Of a stretch of 64,000 nucleotides of DNA, positions 6,950 to 15,025 are shown in pieces. The translations under genes and the position numbers were made by a program. Under the pieces are notes generated by a model. The model saw only the letters and a list, made by a program, of their open reading frames with translations, did not search any database and was not told where the DNA came from. Source of the DNA: G963704535 sp963704535. Lineage in GTDB: Bacteria > Chloroflexota > Chloroflexia > Chloroflexales > Roseiflexaceae. Position 1 is the first letter of the stretch. Every line of letters starts with the position of its first letter. The stretch covers positions 6,324,001-6,388,000 of the forward strand of contig OY969916.1 of the NCBI GenBank assembly GCA_963704535.1, written 5' to 3'.

Positions 6950-8587
6950 ATGTTGAAATCACCGAACCCCCGTTTGCTCCTCGCAATCGCCGTCGGCAAG
7001 GCTGCCGGCCTCGCCAGCCGGCTGCTACGCATCGGCGGCGGCACCAACATACCCGGCGTCGTCGCCCGCCGGATCGCCCCCGACACGCTGCGTCTGTTGA
7101 GCGGCGGTCTGCCCCAGGGCGTGATCCTCGCCGGAGGGACCAACGGCAAGACCACTACCACCCGCATGCTCGCCGCGATCCTGGCCGCCGACGGCCGCCG
7201 GGTGCTCCACAACCGCGCCGGCGCCAACCTTGTCAGCGGCCTGACGACTACGGCCCTGGCCGGCAGCACCGTCGCCGGGCGCGTGCGCGCCGACTTGGGC
7301 CTGTTTGAGATCGACGAGGCGGCGCTGCCCCGCGCGCTGGAGGAGACCCGACCGCGGCTGGTCGTGCTCCACAACCTGTTCCGCGACCAACTCGACCGCT
7401 ATGGCGAAGTCGATACGATCGCGACCGGCTGGCGTGCGGCGCTTGAGCGGCTGCCCCCGGACGCGATCGTGCTGCTCAACGCCGACGACCCAGCCATCGC
7501 CGCCCTGGGCGAGGGCCTGGCCGCCCAGGTTCGCTACTACGGCCTGGAGGACACGCGTCACGCCGGCGGCGCGGCAACTCATATCGCCAACTCGCAATTT
7601 TGCCGGCGCTGCGGCGCGCCCTATCACTACGAGGCGATCTTCTACGCCCATATCGGCCACTATAACTGCGAGCGCTGCGGCCACCATCGCCCCGCGCCCC
7701 ACTACCGCCTGGAGCGGCTCGATCTCGCAGGCACCTCCGCAAGCCGCCTCTTTCTCTCCTTCCCCGCCCTGTACGGCGACCCCTCCGTGGGCGCCGCCCG
7801 CCTGGCCGCCGCCCGCCTGGCCGCCGCCCCCGGAGCCGAAAGCGATCCGCGAGGCTACATCGAAATCCACCTCCCGCTGCCGGGCCTCTACAATGCGATC
7901 AACGCCCTGGCCGCCGGCGCCACAGCTTTGCTGCTCGGCGTCCCTCCCACCCAGATCAGAAACACGCTGGAGCACTTCAGCGCCGCGTTCGGTCGGATCG
8001 AGCGCATCGACGCCGGCGGCAAGCCGCTGCTGCTGGCCCTGATCAAGAACCCCGTCGGCGCCAGCGAGACTGTGCGGATGCTCACGTCGTCAGTGGTCAG
8101 TGGCCCGTTGTCTGTGGCAGACCACCGACCACCGACCACGGAGAACAAAGAACAAAGAATAAAGAATAAAGAACAAACACGCAACACGCAACACGCAACA
8201 CGCAACACGCAACATCATGCTACGGACCACGGACCACGGACCACGGACAACGGACTCTACCTGCTGATCGCGATCAACGACAAAGCCGCCGACGGGACCG
8301 ATGTCTCCTGGTTGTGGGACGCCGATTTCGAGCGGCTGGAGGGACGGGTCGAGCGCGCCGTCGTGAGCGGCACCCGCGCCGCCGACATGGCCGTCCGCCT
8401 CAAATACGCCGGCGTCGCGACCGACCGCATCGAGGCCCAGCCCGACCTTGCGCGGGCGGTCGACCTGGCCTTGGCACGGCTCCCCGCCGGCGCGACGCTC
8501 TACGCGCTGCCGACCTACACGGCCATGCTGGAACTGCGCGCCGAGCTGGCCCGCCGGGGCTGGGTGCGGCCATTCTGGGAAGATTAA
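6950..8587 (+). CDS. murT: Mur ligase family protein, MurT-like (lipid II isoglutaminyl synthase ligase subunit), with repeat insertion
   Basis: 545 residues from ATG 6950. It has the Mur ligase P-loop AGGTNGKTTTT at residues 61-71, LFEIDEAALPRAL, VVLHNLFRDQLDRYGE and NADDP. A four-cysteine zinc ribbon (Cys218, 221, 240, 243) is inserted in the central domain; that ribbon is the mark of MurT. The C-terminal DUF1727 domain contains LIKNPVGASETVRML and INDKAADGTDVSWLWD. MurT with GatD amidates the Glu of lipid II stem peptides. No gatD follows here; the next gene encodes a vWA lipoprotein. Residues about 381-435 (bases 8086-8256) are encoded by heptamer arrays placed between NPVGASETVRML and LLIAINDKAADG, a junction expected to be short in the family. 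The frame stays open, so function may be kept. Confidence 0.85.
   Translation: MLKSPNPRLLLAIAVGKAAGLASRLLRIGGGTNIPGVVARRIAPDTLRLLSGGLPQGVILAGGTNGKTTTTRMLAAILAADGRRVLHNRAGANLVSGLTTTALAGSTVAGRVRADLGLFEIDEAALPRALEETRPRLVVLHNLFRDQLDRYGEVDTIATGWRAALERLPPDAIVLLNADDPAIAALGEGLAAQVRYYGLEDTRHAGGAATHIANSQFCRRCGAPYHYEAIFYAHIGHYNCERCGHHRPAPHYRLERLDLAGTSASRLFLSFPALYGDPSVGAARLAAARLAAAPGAESDPRGYIEIHLPLPGLYNAINALAAGATALLLGVPPTQIRNTLEHFSAAFGRIERIDAGGKPLLLALIKNPVGASETVRMLTSSVVSGPLSVADHRPPTTENKEQRIKNKEQTRNTQHATRNTQHHATDHGPRTTDNGLYLLIAINDKAADGTDVSWLWDADFERLEGRVERAVVSGTRAADMAVRLKYAGVATDRIEAQPDLARAVDLALARLPAGATLYALPTYTAMLELRAELARRGWVRPFWED
8086..8256. repeat. Composite heptamer arrays inside the MurT-like coding sequence
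   Basis: Several 7-base arrays follow each other: GTCAGTG units near 8089, GACCACC/GACCACG near 8120-8140, GAACAAA/GAATAAA at about 8143-8176, ACACGCA (five units) at about 8177-8213, and ACCACGG units at 8226-8250. All are read through in frame, giving a low-complexity stretch rich in Asn, Thr, Gln, His and Arg. Confidence 0.88.
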
Positions 8588-8597
8588 CCCCTCTCCC

Positions 8598-8640
8598 CTG
8601 GAGATTGGAGATTAGAGATTGCCCATTCTCCCATCTCCCC
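8598..8640. repeat. Short heptamer remnant with inverted partner
   Basis: GGAGATT, GGAGATT and AGAGATT units from 8602 face CCCATTCTCCCATCTCC, giving a weak hairpin just after the MurT-like stop codon. It resembles the array at 4374-4427. Confidence 0.5.
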
Positions 8641-8666
8641 CTCTCGCCGAAGCTCCCTTCAAAATA

Positions 8667-8888
8667 ACAGGAGTTACGCGATCATCTACCAAACGTGGTT
8701 TCAGCCTTCGGCAGCCCTTCGACAGGCTCAGGAGCCGCGGTACTCTTTCTTCCTTTCTCGACGATTTTCGCCCGGCCGGGCGAAAATCGTCGAGAAAAAG
8801 ATAGGTGAAGTACCTTGCTGCCGAACATCCTGAGCTTGCCGAAGGGCAGGCAAGAGCGACGTTGCGAACGCCACCGAGTAACTCCTGT
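8667..8888 (-). mobile_element. MITE-like palindromic element, copy 2, with target-site duplication
   Basis: 222 bases bounded by ACAGGAGTTA (8667-8676) and TAACTCCTGT (8879-8888), perfect 10-base terminal inverted repeats. CAAAATA stands directly on both outer sides, as expected for a target-site duplication (7 bases, or 9 if the ends are taken one base further in). The centre is a perfect stem, TTTCTCGACGATTTTCGCCCGG against its complement. It matches the element at 3465-3662 in reverse orientation. No open frame of note. Confidence 0.85.
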
Positions 8889-8966
8889 CAAAATAACGGA
8901 ACTCTTCAAAGGCGAGCGCCGTCATGGACCCAGACAAACAAATGCTCATCGCACAGGAGGTTCCCA

Positions 8967-10421
8967 ATGGCGCCCCAATCACACCCACGGTCATCTCGTT
9001 CGCCGTTCGCCTTCCTGCTCCTGCTGGCCATGCTGTTGCCGCTGCTGGCGGCCTGCGGCGGCGCTCCCGCCGGCGGCTCCGTGCAGGCACCTACGAGCAG
9101 CGAACTTGCCGGTGACGCTAACACGTCCGCGCCCCAGGCTCCCGCCACCCAGCCGACGGCCGCCGCAGCCGCCCAACCGACGACGGCGCCGGCCGCCACA
9201 GCCCCGGCGGCGCTCGAGAATCCGGAGCCAGCCGCTGGGGGGGCATCCGCGCCCGCAACATCGGCCGATGCCGAGGCGATCGCTGCCATGCCGACTGCCC
9301 CTGCGGCTGCCCCCGCCGGAGTAGCCCCGCCCCCGGCCGCGTCCCAGCCCGAGCGGATCAACAACAACCAGCAAGGCCCGCCGCTCAAAGCCGGCGAGGT
9401 CGACGACAACACCGATTTCGCCGCCTACCTGGACTACCTGCGCTTCTATAGCGGCCCGCCCGCCCACACCGCCGACGTCAGCGAACGCTACATCCTGACC
9501 GTCCTGAACGACCAGCAGCAGCCGGTGCTCGACGCCCACGTACGCCTGTTCGACGGCCAGACCCAGGTCTTCGAGGGGCGCACCTACGCCGGCGGCAAGA
9601 CGATCGTGTTCCCGGGCACGCTGGGCATCTCCGGCAACACCTCGACGCTGCGCGTCCAGATCGAGAAGGGCAACAGCACCGTCGACGGCGAACTCCAGCG
9701 CGGCCAGGACGAGACCCACACCTTTGTACTCCGGGGCGCCCAGGCCCTGCCCCAGCAGCCGCAACTCGACGTCCTGTTCCTACTCGACGCGACCGGCAGC
9801 ATGGGCGACGAGATCAACAGCATCCAGCAGACGCTTCTGAGCATCGCCGAGCGGATCGACCAGATCGAGCCGCGGCCCGCCCTGCGCTTCGGCCTGGTCG
9901 CCTACCGCGACTACGGCGACGAGTACGTGACGCGCACCTACGACTTCACCGGCGACGTCACCACATTCCGCCAGTTGCTGATGAGCGTCAGCGCCAATGG
10001 CGGCGGCGACACGCCCGAGGCGCTCAACGAGGCACTGCACGAGGCCGTCCAGGGCGTCAACTGGGCCGACGACGCCGTGCGCCTGACCTTCCTGGTCGCT
10101 GACGCGCCGCCGCACACCTTCATGCAGGAGCCCTACGACTACATCCAGGAGCTGCGCGTGGCGGTGGCCAAGGGCGTCAAGATCTACCCGATCGCCGCCA
10201 GCAACAGCGACGAGCAGGCCGAGTTCGTGTTCCGCCAGCTCGCCCAGCAGACCCTGGGGCACTTCATCTTCCTGACCTACCAGCAGGGCCAGAACGCCGG
10301 CACCCCCGGCGACACCACCGTCCACAACGTCGACCCGGCCGCCTTCACCGTCGAGCGGCTCGACGACCTGGTCATCCAAGTCGTCGAGCGCGAACTGGCG
10401 CTGGCGCAGGGCAAGAGCTGA
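8967..10421 (+). CDS. vWA-domain lipoprotein
   Basis: 484 residues from ATG 8967, chosen because AGGAGG lies 6 bases upstream and a lipoprotein signal follows: basic N-terminus, hydrophobic FAFLLLLAMLLPLL and lipobox LLAAC. A long Ala/Pro/Thr linker (about residues 35-130) leads to a beta-rich region around 140-260, where DAHVRLFDGQTQVFEG looks like a carboxypeptidase-regulatory type fold. A von Willebrand A domain covers about 267-480, with the metal-site motif DATGSMGDE near 271 and the later conserved Thr/Asp in GGGDTPEALNEAL and LVADAPPH. It should be anchored on the outer face of the membrane. Partner and role are not known. It ends at a strong terminator. Confidence 0.85.
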   Translation: MAPQSHPRSSRSPFAFLLLLAMLLPLLAACGGAPAGGSVQAPTSSELAGDANTSAPQAPATQPTAAAAAQPTTAPAATAPAALENPEPAAGGASAPATSADAEAIAAMPTAPAAAPAGVAPPPAASQPERINNNQQGPPLKAGEVDDNTDFAAYLDYLRFYSGPPAHTADVSERYILTVLNDQQQPVLDAHVRLFDGQTQVFEGRTYAGGKTIVFPGTLGISGNTSTLRVQIEKGNSTVDGELQRGQDETHTFVLRGAQALPQQPQLDVLFLLDATGSMGDEINSIQQTLLSIAERIDQIEPRPALRFGLVAYRDYGDEYVTRTYDFTGDVTTFRQLLMSVSANGGGDTPEALNEALHEAVQGVNWADDAVRLTFLVADAPPHTFMQEPYDYIQELRVAVAKGVKIYPIAASNSDEQAEFVFRQLAQQTLGHFIFLTYQQGQNAGTPGDTTVHNVDPAAFTVERLDDLVIQVVERELALAQGKS

Positions 10422-10451
10422 GATCGCGAGATAGGACGCCGGAACGGTGAA

Positions 10452-10495
10452 GGGCGCGGAGCGGTCATCGACCGCTCCGCGCCCTCATCATTTTA
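10452..10495. terminator. Strong hairpin between convergent genes
   Basis: GGGCGCGGAGCGGTC at 10452-10466, loop ATC, and the exact complement at 10470-10484, then TCATCATTTTAC. A perfect 15-base GC-rich stem followed by T-containing sequence, lying between the plus-strand vWA gene and the minus-strand gene ending at 10509; it can serve both. Confidence 0.8.
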
Positions 10496-10508
10496 CTTAT
10501 GAGCCGGG

Positions 10509-10853
10509 TTATGACGCCTTTTTGTTGCGTATCCGCAAGTCTATTTCTGATCGATTTTGCGGGTCATCCAGGCCAAGCTGCGCGCGGAGTTGCTCGTGGG
10601 AAATAGTTCTCCCATTTCTGCGGCGTTCCAGGTCAGGATGCGACTCAGGCATATCTGCGAGCGTAAGCACAGGGAGTGTAAGTGCCGCCTTAAAGTCTTC
10701 GATACTCTGGGCGAGTTCCTCAAGCGTACTCCCGAATGGCTCAACTGGATCGGCAGTGCATGTGATAATCGATCCGTCTTCCGCATAGAAAACCTCACGA
10801 ATCACGTAATCACCATCGTCTTCACGGAAGACTCGATAGTTCCACGTCATCAT
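10509..10853 (-). CDS. Conserved hypothetical protein with WNYRV opening
   Basis: 114 residues if started at ATG 10853 (or 113 from the adjacent ATG); AGGAGG sits just upstream. The N-terminal half MMTWNYRVFREDDGDYVIREVFYAEDG and the GSTLEELAQSIEDFKAAL helix match a small conserved bacterial family of unknown function. The C-terminal part, with RTISHEQLRAQLGL, looks like a separate short helical tail. No toxin-like neighbour is present, so an antitoxin role is not supported. Function unknown. Confidence 0.65.
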   Translation of the reverse strand: MMTWNYRVFREDDGDYVIREVFYAEDGSIITCTADPVEPFGSTLEELAQSIEDFKAALTLPVLTLADMPESHPDLERRRNGRTISHEQLRAQLGLDDPQNRSEIDLRIRNKKAS

Positions 10854-10963
10854 ATATCCTCCTGTTGCCCTCGGAAGTAGAAAGTGACCATGTGTACTAT
10901 AATAGCCCAACCTAACCTTTCCACCCGCAGTGAAGCGCCAGAACACAGAGAGAATCAGATCTC

Positions 10964-12214
10964 ATGAGCACCGACAACCACCAGAGATCACGCCCCTTCG
11001 ACATCGCGATCGTCGGCGCCGGCATCGTCGGGCTGGCGGTCGCGCGGGCCGTCCTCCAGCGCTACCCCGCGCTGCGGCTCAGCGTCCTCGAAAAGGAGTC
11101 CGGGATCGCCTGCCACCAGACCGGGCACAACAGCGGGGTGATTCACGCCGGCCTCTACTACGCCCCCGGCTCGCTCAAGGCACGCCTGTGCGTCGAGGGC
11201 GCGGCGGCGCTCATGCGCTTCTGCGACGAGCGCGGCGTTCCATACCAGCGCTGCGGCAAGATCGTCGTGGCCACCGAGGCGGAGGAACTGCCCCGGCTGG
11301 AGGAGCTGTACCGGCGCGGCACCGCCAATGGCGTCCCCGGCCTGGAGCTGATCGGGCCGGAGCGCATCCGCGAGATCGAGCCGCACGCCGCCGGCATCCG
11401 GGCCATTCACTCGCCCAACACCGGGATCGTGGACTTCGCCCGCGTCGCCGCCGTGTACGCCCAGGATGTTCGCGCCGCCGGCGGGGCGGTGCTGACCGGC
11501 CACGAAGTTCGGGCGATTGATCGGCGGGGCCAGGTGGTGCGGGTCACAACCTCCGCCGATACGATCGAGACCCGCTACCTGATCAGCTGCGCCGGCCTCC
11601 ACGCCGACCGTGTCGCCGCCCTAAGCGGCGCGCCGCGCGAGCCGCGCATCGTTCCATTCCGCGGCGACTACTACATCCTGCGCCCGGAGCGCCGCCACCT
11701 GATCCGCGCGCTGATCTACCCGGTGCCCAACCCGGCCTTTCCATTTCTCGGCGTCCACTCGACGCTGCGGATGGACGGCTCGATGTGGATCGGCCCCAAC
11801 GCGATCCTGGCCCTCGCCCGCGAAGGCTACCGCCGCACCGATCTCGACCTGCGCGACACCTGGGAGGCCCTGAGCTACAGCGGTTTCCAGGCACTGGCCC
11901 GCAAATACTGGCGGGTCGGCCTCGACGAGATGACCCGCGACTTCATCAAGGCCCGCTTCGTGCAAGCTGCCCAGCGCTTCGTACCGGAGCTGACCGCCGC
12001 CGACTTCCTGCCGGGGCCGGCCGGCGTGCGCGCCCAGGCCCTCGCCCCCGACGGGCGCCTGGTCGAGGACTTCGTGATCGACCAGGACGGGCCGATCGTC
12101 CACGTTCGCAACGCGCCCTCGCCCGCCGCCACCTCCTCGCTCGCCATCGCCGAGCTGATCGCCGACACGGCTGCGAAGGCGTTCGGCCTCGAAGCCCCGG
12201 TCACTCGTCGATAA
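10964..12214 (+). CDS. lhgO: L-2-hydroxyglutarate oxidase (LhgO)-like FAD enzyme
   Basis: 416 residues. The N-terminal dinucleotide site is AIVGAGIVGLAVARA (about 15-30), followed by the LhgO signature HQTGHNSGVIHAGLYY near residues 50-66. Further family stretches are RGDYYILRPE, PNPAFPFLGVHSTLRMDG, IGPNAILALAREGY and GPAGVRAQALAPDG, and the C-terminal HVRNAPSPAATSSLAIA binds FAD. The enzyme oxidises L-2-hydroxyglutarate to 2-oxoglutarate, a metabolite repair step that can feed electrons to the quinone pool. A TATAAT at 10898-10903 may be part of its promoter. Its 3' end overlaps the convergent KptA gene by 14 bases. Confidence 0.92.
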   Translation: MSTDNHQRSRPFDIAIVGAGIVGLAVARAVLQRYPALRLSVLEKESGIACHQTGHNSGVIHAGLYYAPGSLKARLCVEGAAALMRFCDERGVPYQRCGKIVVATEAEELPRLEELYRRGTANGVPGLELIGPERIREIEPHAAGIRAIHSPNTGIVDFARVAAVYAQDVRAAGGAVLTGHEVRAIDRRGQVVRVTTSADTIETRYLISCAGLHADRVAALSGAPREPRIVPFRGDYYILRPERRHLIRALIYPVPNPAFPFLGVHSTLRMDGSMWIGPNAILALAREGYRRTDLDLRDTWEALSYSGFQALARKYWRVGLDEMTRDFIKARFVQAAQRFVPELTAADFLPGPAGVRAQALAPDGRLVEDFVIDQDGPIVHVRNAPSPAATSSLAIAELIADTAAKAFGLEAPVTRR

Positions 12215-12749
12215 GGAACTCCGGCGGCACGCTCTTGGTCAGAAAAACGCCATTATCGGCCAGGAAGAACACCACCCCCGCCGCGTGGGCGCGCGCCGCG
12301 TCGATGCGAATGAGCGCCGGCTCGGAATCCCGCCGCGCCCCGGTCAGTCGCGCCAGCGCCGGGTCATCGGTCAGGTGGACATACTGGCGCCTCATCGGCT
12401 TCAGCCCCTCGCGCCGGATCGCCGCGATGAACCGGCGTGCCGTCCCGTGCAGCAGCACATCGGGCGGCGCGACCTGCGGGTAGCTGATCGCCGCTTCCAG
12501 CGTATGACCGTAGATCGCGCGGATATCGCCCTCGACGATCTCGTAGCGGCGCTTGGCCTGGTGGGCGATCACCTCCTCGATGTCCTCGGCCCGCACCCAC
12601 GCCCATCCCTTGGTGGCGTTGATCACCCCCAGCAGGCTTTCGAGCGGCACAAACCCCTCCGGGTCGAGCGCCAGGCCATAGTCGCCGGCGCGGTGGCGTA
12701 AGATCAGCGCCAGGAACTTCGAGAGCTTGGTACGTTGTGATTCGTTCAT
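12201..12749 (-). CDS. kptA: RNA 2'-phosphotransferase (Tpt1/KptA)
   Basis: 182 residues from ATG 12749, with GAGG five bases upstream. The N-terminal winged-helix part has KLSKFLALILRHRAGDYGL with the Arg-His pair conserved in the family; the ADP-ribosyltransferase-like part has LLHGTARRFIAAIRREGL, RQYVHLTDD and the terminal VFFLADNGVFLTKSVPPEF. KptA moves an internal 2'-phosphate of RNA to NAD+. In bacteria no tRNA-splicing role is established, so the physiological substrate is unclear. The gene ends inside the lhgO 3' end (opposite strand) and starts just after a family B repeat. Confidence 0.93.
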   Translation of the reverse strand: MNESQRTKLSKFLALILRHRAGDYGLALDPEGFVPLESLLGVINATKGWAWVRAEDIEEVIAHQAKRRYEIVEGDIRAIYGHTLEAAISYPQVAPPDVLLHGTARRFIAAIRREGLKPMRRQYVHLTDDPALARLTGARRDSEPALIRIDAARAHAAGVVFFLADNGVFLTKSVPPEFLIDE

Positions 12750-12761
12750 TGTTGCCTCGCT

Positions 12762-12878
12762 AGACAAGGTTTCGGAAGACGCCATGCCACTTTACAATGT
12801 GGATGGGTGGAGACTGAGGGGGCTGCCCCCTCAAACCCCCTTTTTCCCAGAACTGTAAAGCCCCCAAGAACCTTATCT
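12762..12878. repeat. Family B palindromic repeat, copy 2
   Basis: Ends AGACAAGGTTTC and AAGAACCTTATCT, with CACTTTACAATGTGG, core GAGGGGGCTGCCCCCTC and CCCAGAACTGTAAAG. It is inverted relative to copy 1 and sits between the KptA gene and the end of the Gfo/Idh/MocA gene. Confidence 0.85.
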
Positions 12879-12882
12879 TATC

Positions 12883-13905
12883 TTACGAAAATGGAGGAAT
12901 CGCCACACGCCGTCCAGTTGCCGCCGACTCGATCGCGCCGAAGACCATCGCCAGGCTCTTGATATTATCGTGGCACTCGCCCATTGGCGTGGCGCCGGTC
13001 TTGAGGGCATGGAGAAAATCGCGCAGCGACCCGGCGATGCCATGCGCCACCTCGGCCTCAACCGCCGCGACCCTCGGCTCGGTCTTCGAGAAAAATTCGC
13101 CCCGCTCGACCACCACCTCGGCCGCCGGCGTCCCAGACCCATCCCAGGTTGCGCTGCCATGCGGCCCGACCGCCCGCCACTCCGCCTCCCAGGATGTATG
13201 CCGGCCCTCGCTGCACCAGCTTCCCCGGTAAGTGTAGCGCAGCCCGCCCGTCATCTCGAAGATCGCCGTCGCGCTCGCATTGCCCTGGTACCAGCTCCAC
13301 GGCGGGTTGAACTCCTCGCAGTAGACCGCTAGTGGGTCGGCGCCGCTCAGGTAGCGCGCCGCGTCGAAGGTATGGATGGCCATATCCAGCACCAGCGGGC
13401 TGGCCATCTCGTCGCGGAAGCCACCAAAGTGCGCCCCGATATAGAAGTCGGAGTTGAGGATGCCCGGCCCGCCGGCCTGCTCGACGATCAGGCGGCGGAA
13501 CGCCTGCAAGTTCGCGTCATAGCGACGGCTCTGGCTGATCATGTAGAGCTTGCCGGCCCGCTCCGAGGCGGCGACCATCTCGCGCGCCTGCTCCATGCTG
13601 GTCGCCATCGGCTTCTCGCCCAGCACCGGCACGCCGGCCGCCAGCGCCGTCAGCGTCACGTCGCGATGCGCCTCGGGGATCGTCACGTCCACCACGAAAT
13701 CGGGCCGGACCTCCGCGAGCGCCCGCTCCAGGTCACCGCCCGTATACGCATCGTCGAGCCCAAGCTCACCGGCAGCCTGCGCCACTGCCTCCGGGCGAAT
13801 GTCAACCCACCCGGCGACCGCCACCTCATCGCAGGCGCGCAGATTCTTCCCCCAGGCCCGGCCCATCCCCCCCGCACCGACGATCAACGCCCTGAACTGA
13901 TCCAT
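12883..13905 (-). CDS. Gfo/Idh/MocA family NAD(P)-dependent oxidoreductase
   Basis: 340 residues from ATG 13905, GAGAGG five bases upstream. The Rossmann site is LIVGAGGMGRAWGKN at residues 7-21, and the conserved VLGEKPMATSMEQA lies near 94-107 with the EKP lysine. The C-terminal alpha/beta substrate domain carries SPLVLDMAIHTFDAARYL, whose His is a usual catalytic-site residue. Members oxidise or reduce sugars, inositols or their derivatives. No sugar transporter or partner gene is close, so the substrate cannot be named. The neighbour downstream is a family B repeat and KptA. Confidence 0.9.
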   Translation of the reverse strand: MDQFRALIVGAGGMGRAWGKNLRACDEVAVAGWVDIRPEAVAQAAGELGLDDAYTGGDLERALAEVRPDFVVDVTIPEAHRDVTLTALAAGVPVLGEKPMATSMEQAREMVAASERAGKLYMISQSRRYDANLQAFRRLIVEQAGGPGILNSDFYIGAHFGGFRDEMASPLVLDMAIHTFDAARYLSGADPLAVYCEEFNPPWSWYQGNASATAIFEMTGGLRYTYRGSWCSEGRHTSWEAEWRAVGPHGSATWDGSGTPAAEVVVERGEFFSKTEPRVAAVEAEVAHGIAGSLRDFLHALKTGATPMGECHDNIKSLAMVFGAIESAATGRRVAIPPFS

Positions 13906-13966
13906 ACTATCCTCTCAGCAATTTCCAGATCAAGCACACTATCGCCTGAACCATTATACTCCACGG

Positions 13967-14067
13967 CTTTCAGAAACTGTCCGACAAGGTTCGCATGCCG
14001 GTCGCGGTCTCTGGTGGAAAAAGGGGTAAGGAGCTGCCCCTCACCCTCTTTTCAGACAGTCTTTCAG
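13967..14067. repeat. Family A palindromic repeat next to the response regulator promoter
   Basis: Copy with ends CTTTCAGAAACTGTCCGA and TTTTCAGACAGTCTTTCAG and a diverged core GGAGCTGCCCCTC. Its right end supplies the first TTCAGC of the regulatory box described at 14063-14116. Confidence 0.8.
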
Positions 14068-14116
14068 CAAATCTTCAGCTTTCGCCGGTTGTCGCTTCAG
14101 GTTTCGCGTCTATACT
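14063..14116 (+). promoter_or_regulatory. TTCAGC direct-repeat box and promoter of the response regulator gene
   Basis: TTCAGC at 14063 and again at 14074 (11-base step), a third TTCAGG at 14096 (22 bases on), then TATACT at 14111-14116. A TTGTCG at 14089-14094 is 16 bases from the -10. The same arrangement with the same spacing lies before the solute-binding protein gene at 17161-17214. An 11-base step is typical of OmpR/PhoB-type regulator sites, so autoregulation is inferred. Confidence 0.6.
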
Positions 14117-14336
14117 ATCGCCGTTCCGGCACCGGCCCTACATCTCATACTAACTTGCGTTCTGGTAGAAAAGATGAAAGTGGGAGAAAACAAGATCGTG
14201 GAGGGCGGCCCCTCCACACCTCCCCGCCGCAAGACGCCACACCTGTACGCGATTTGGTATAAGCCAGGACGATCGATGGTATGATGATAGGTGGCGGGCG
14301 GCGGCCCGTCGCCGGATCGATGTTCGGGAAACAGCA
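14117..14336 (+). other. Leader of the response regulator gene with small hairpin
   Basis: The 220 bases between the TATACT box and the start codon hold no gene. A hairpin GTGGAGGG/CCCTCCAC with a four-base loop stands at 14198-14217, and a possible second TATGAT at 14280-14285. Confidence 0.4.
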
Positions 14337-15023
14337 ATGAGCGATGCTACACTGACCACGATTCGCGTGCTGATCGTCGACGATGAGGAGGTGATCGTCG
14401 ACCTGATCAGCACCGGCTTGCGCTACGAAGGCTTCGACGTGGCAGTGGCGGCGGATGGGCAAGCGGCGCTGGCACAGGCGGCCCGCTTCCAGCCACACCT
14501 GATCGTACTCGACTGGATGCTGCCCGGCCTGGATGGCCTGACCGTCTGCCGGCGCCTGCGCGCCCAGAGCGACGTGGCGATCCTGATGCTCACCGCCAGG
14601 GGCGAGCTGGAGGAGCGGGTCGCCGGGCTTGAGGGCGGCGCCGACGATTACCTGGTCAAGCCTTTCAAGTTCCAGGAACTGCTGGCACGCATTCGCGCCA
14701 TCCTGCGCCGGCACCACCTCAGTCTGGGCCGCCGGCTGAACGTGGGCGACCTCCAGCTGGATCGCGAGACCCGCGAGGTCTGGCGCGCCGGGCAGCCGAT
14801 CGACCTGACCCCGCGTGAGTTCGAGCTGCTGGAAGTGTTGCTGATGCACCCGCGCCAGGTCTTCAGCCGCGAAACCTTGCTCAACCGTGTCTGGGGCTAC
14901 GACTACGTCGCCGACCCCAACCTGGTCGAAGTCCACATCAGCGCGCTGCGGGCGAAGCTGGGCGACACGGCGCGCCAGCTCATCCGCACCGTGCGCGGCG
15001 TCGGCTACACTCTGCGAGGCTAA
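14337..15023 (+). CDS. OmpR/PhoB-family response regulator
   Basis: 228 residues. The receiver domain (about 9-122) has the acidic pair Asp15/Asp16, phosphoacceptor Asp59 in IVLDWMLPG, Thr86 and Lys108 in YLVKPF. The C-terminal winged helix (about 132-227) has LTPREFELLEVLL, RETLLNRVWGYDY and the TVRGVGYTLRG end, typical of OmpR-like DNA binding. The histidine kinase gene starts two bases after the stop codon, so the pair is one transcription unit. A direct-repeat box upstream of this gene and of the solute-binding protein gene downstream points to those as its targets. The stimulus is unknown. Confidence 0.93.
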   Translation: MSDATLTTIRVLIVDDEEVIVDLISTGLRYEGFDVAVAADGQAALAQAARFQPHLIVLDWMLPGLDGLTVCRRLRAQSDVAILMLTARGELEERVAGLEGGADDYLVKPFKFQELLARIRAILRRHHLSLGRRLNVGDLQLDRETREVWRAGQPIDLTPREFELLEVLLMHPRQVFSRETLLNRVWGYDYVADPNLVEVHISALRAKLGDTARQLIRTVRGVGYTLRG

Positions 15024-15025
15024 AC

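Noticed and set aside
8805..8966. N-terminal extension of the vWA lipoprotein into the MITE
   Set aside because: It would hide the lipoprotein signal; the ATG at 8967 has a strong ribosome site and a lipobox follows.
8991..9764. Long minus-strand frame opposite the vWA lipoprotein
   Set aside because: Low-complexity Gly/Arg text that mirrors the Ala/Pro linker; no start signal.
14063..14100. CRP- or Fur-type operator
   Set aside because: The boxes are direct, not inverted, repeats.
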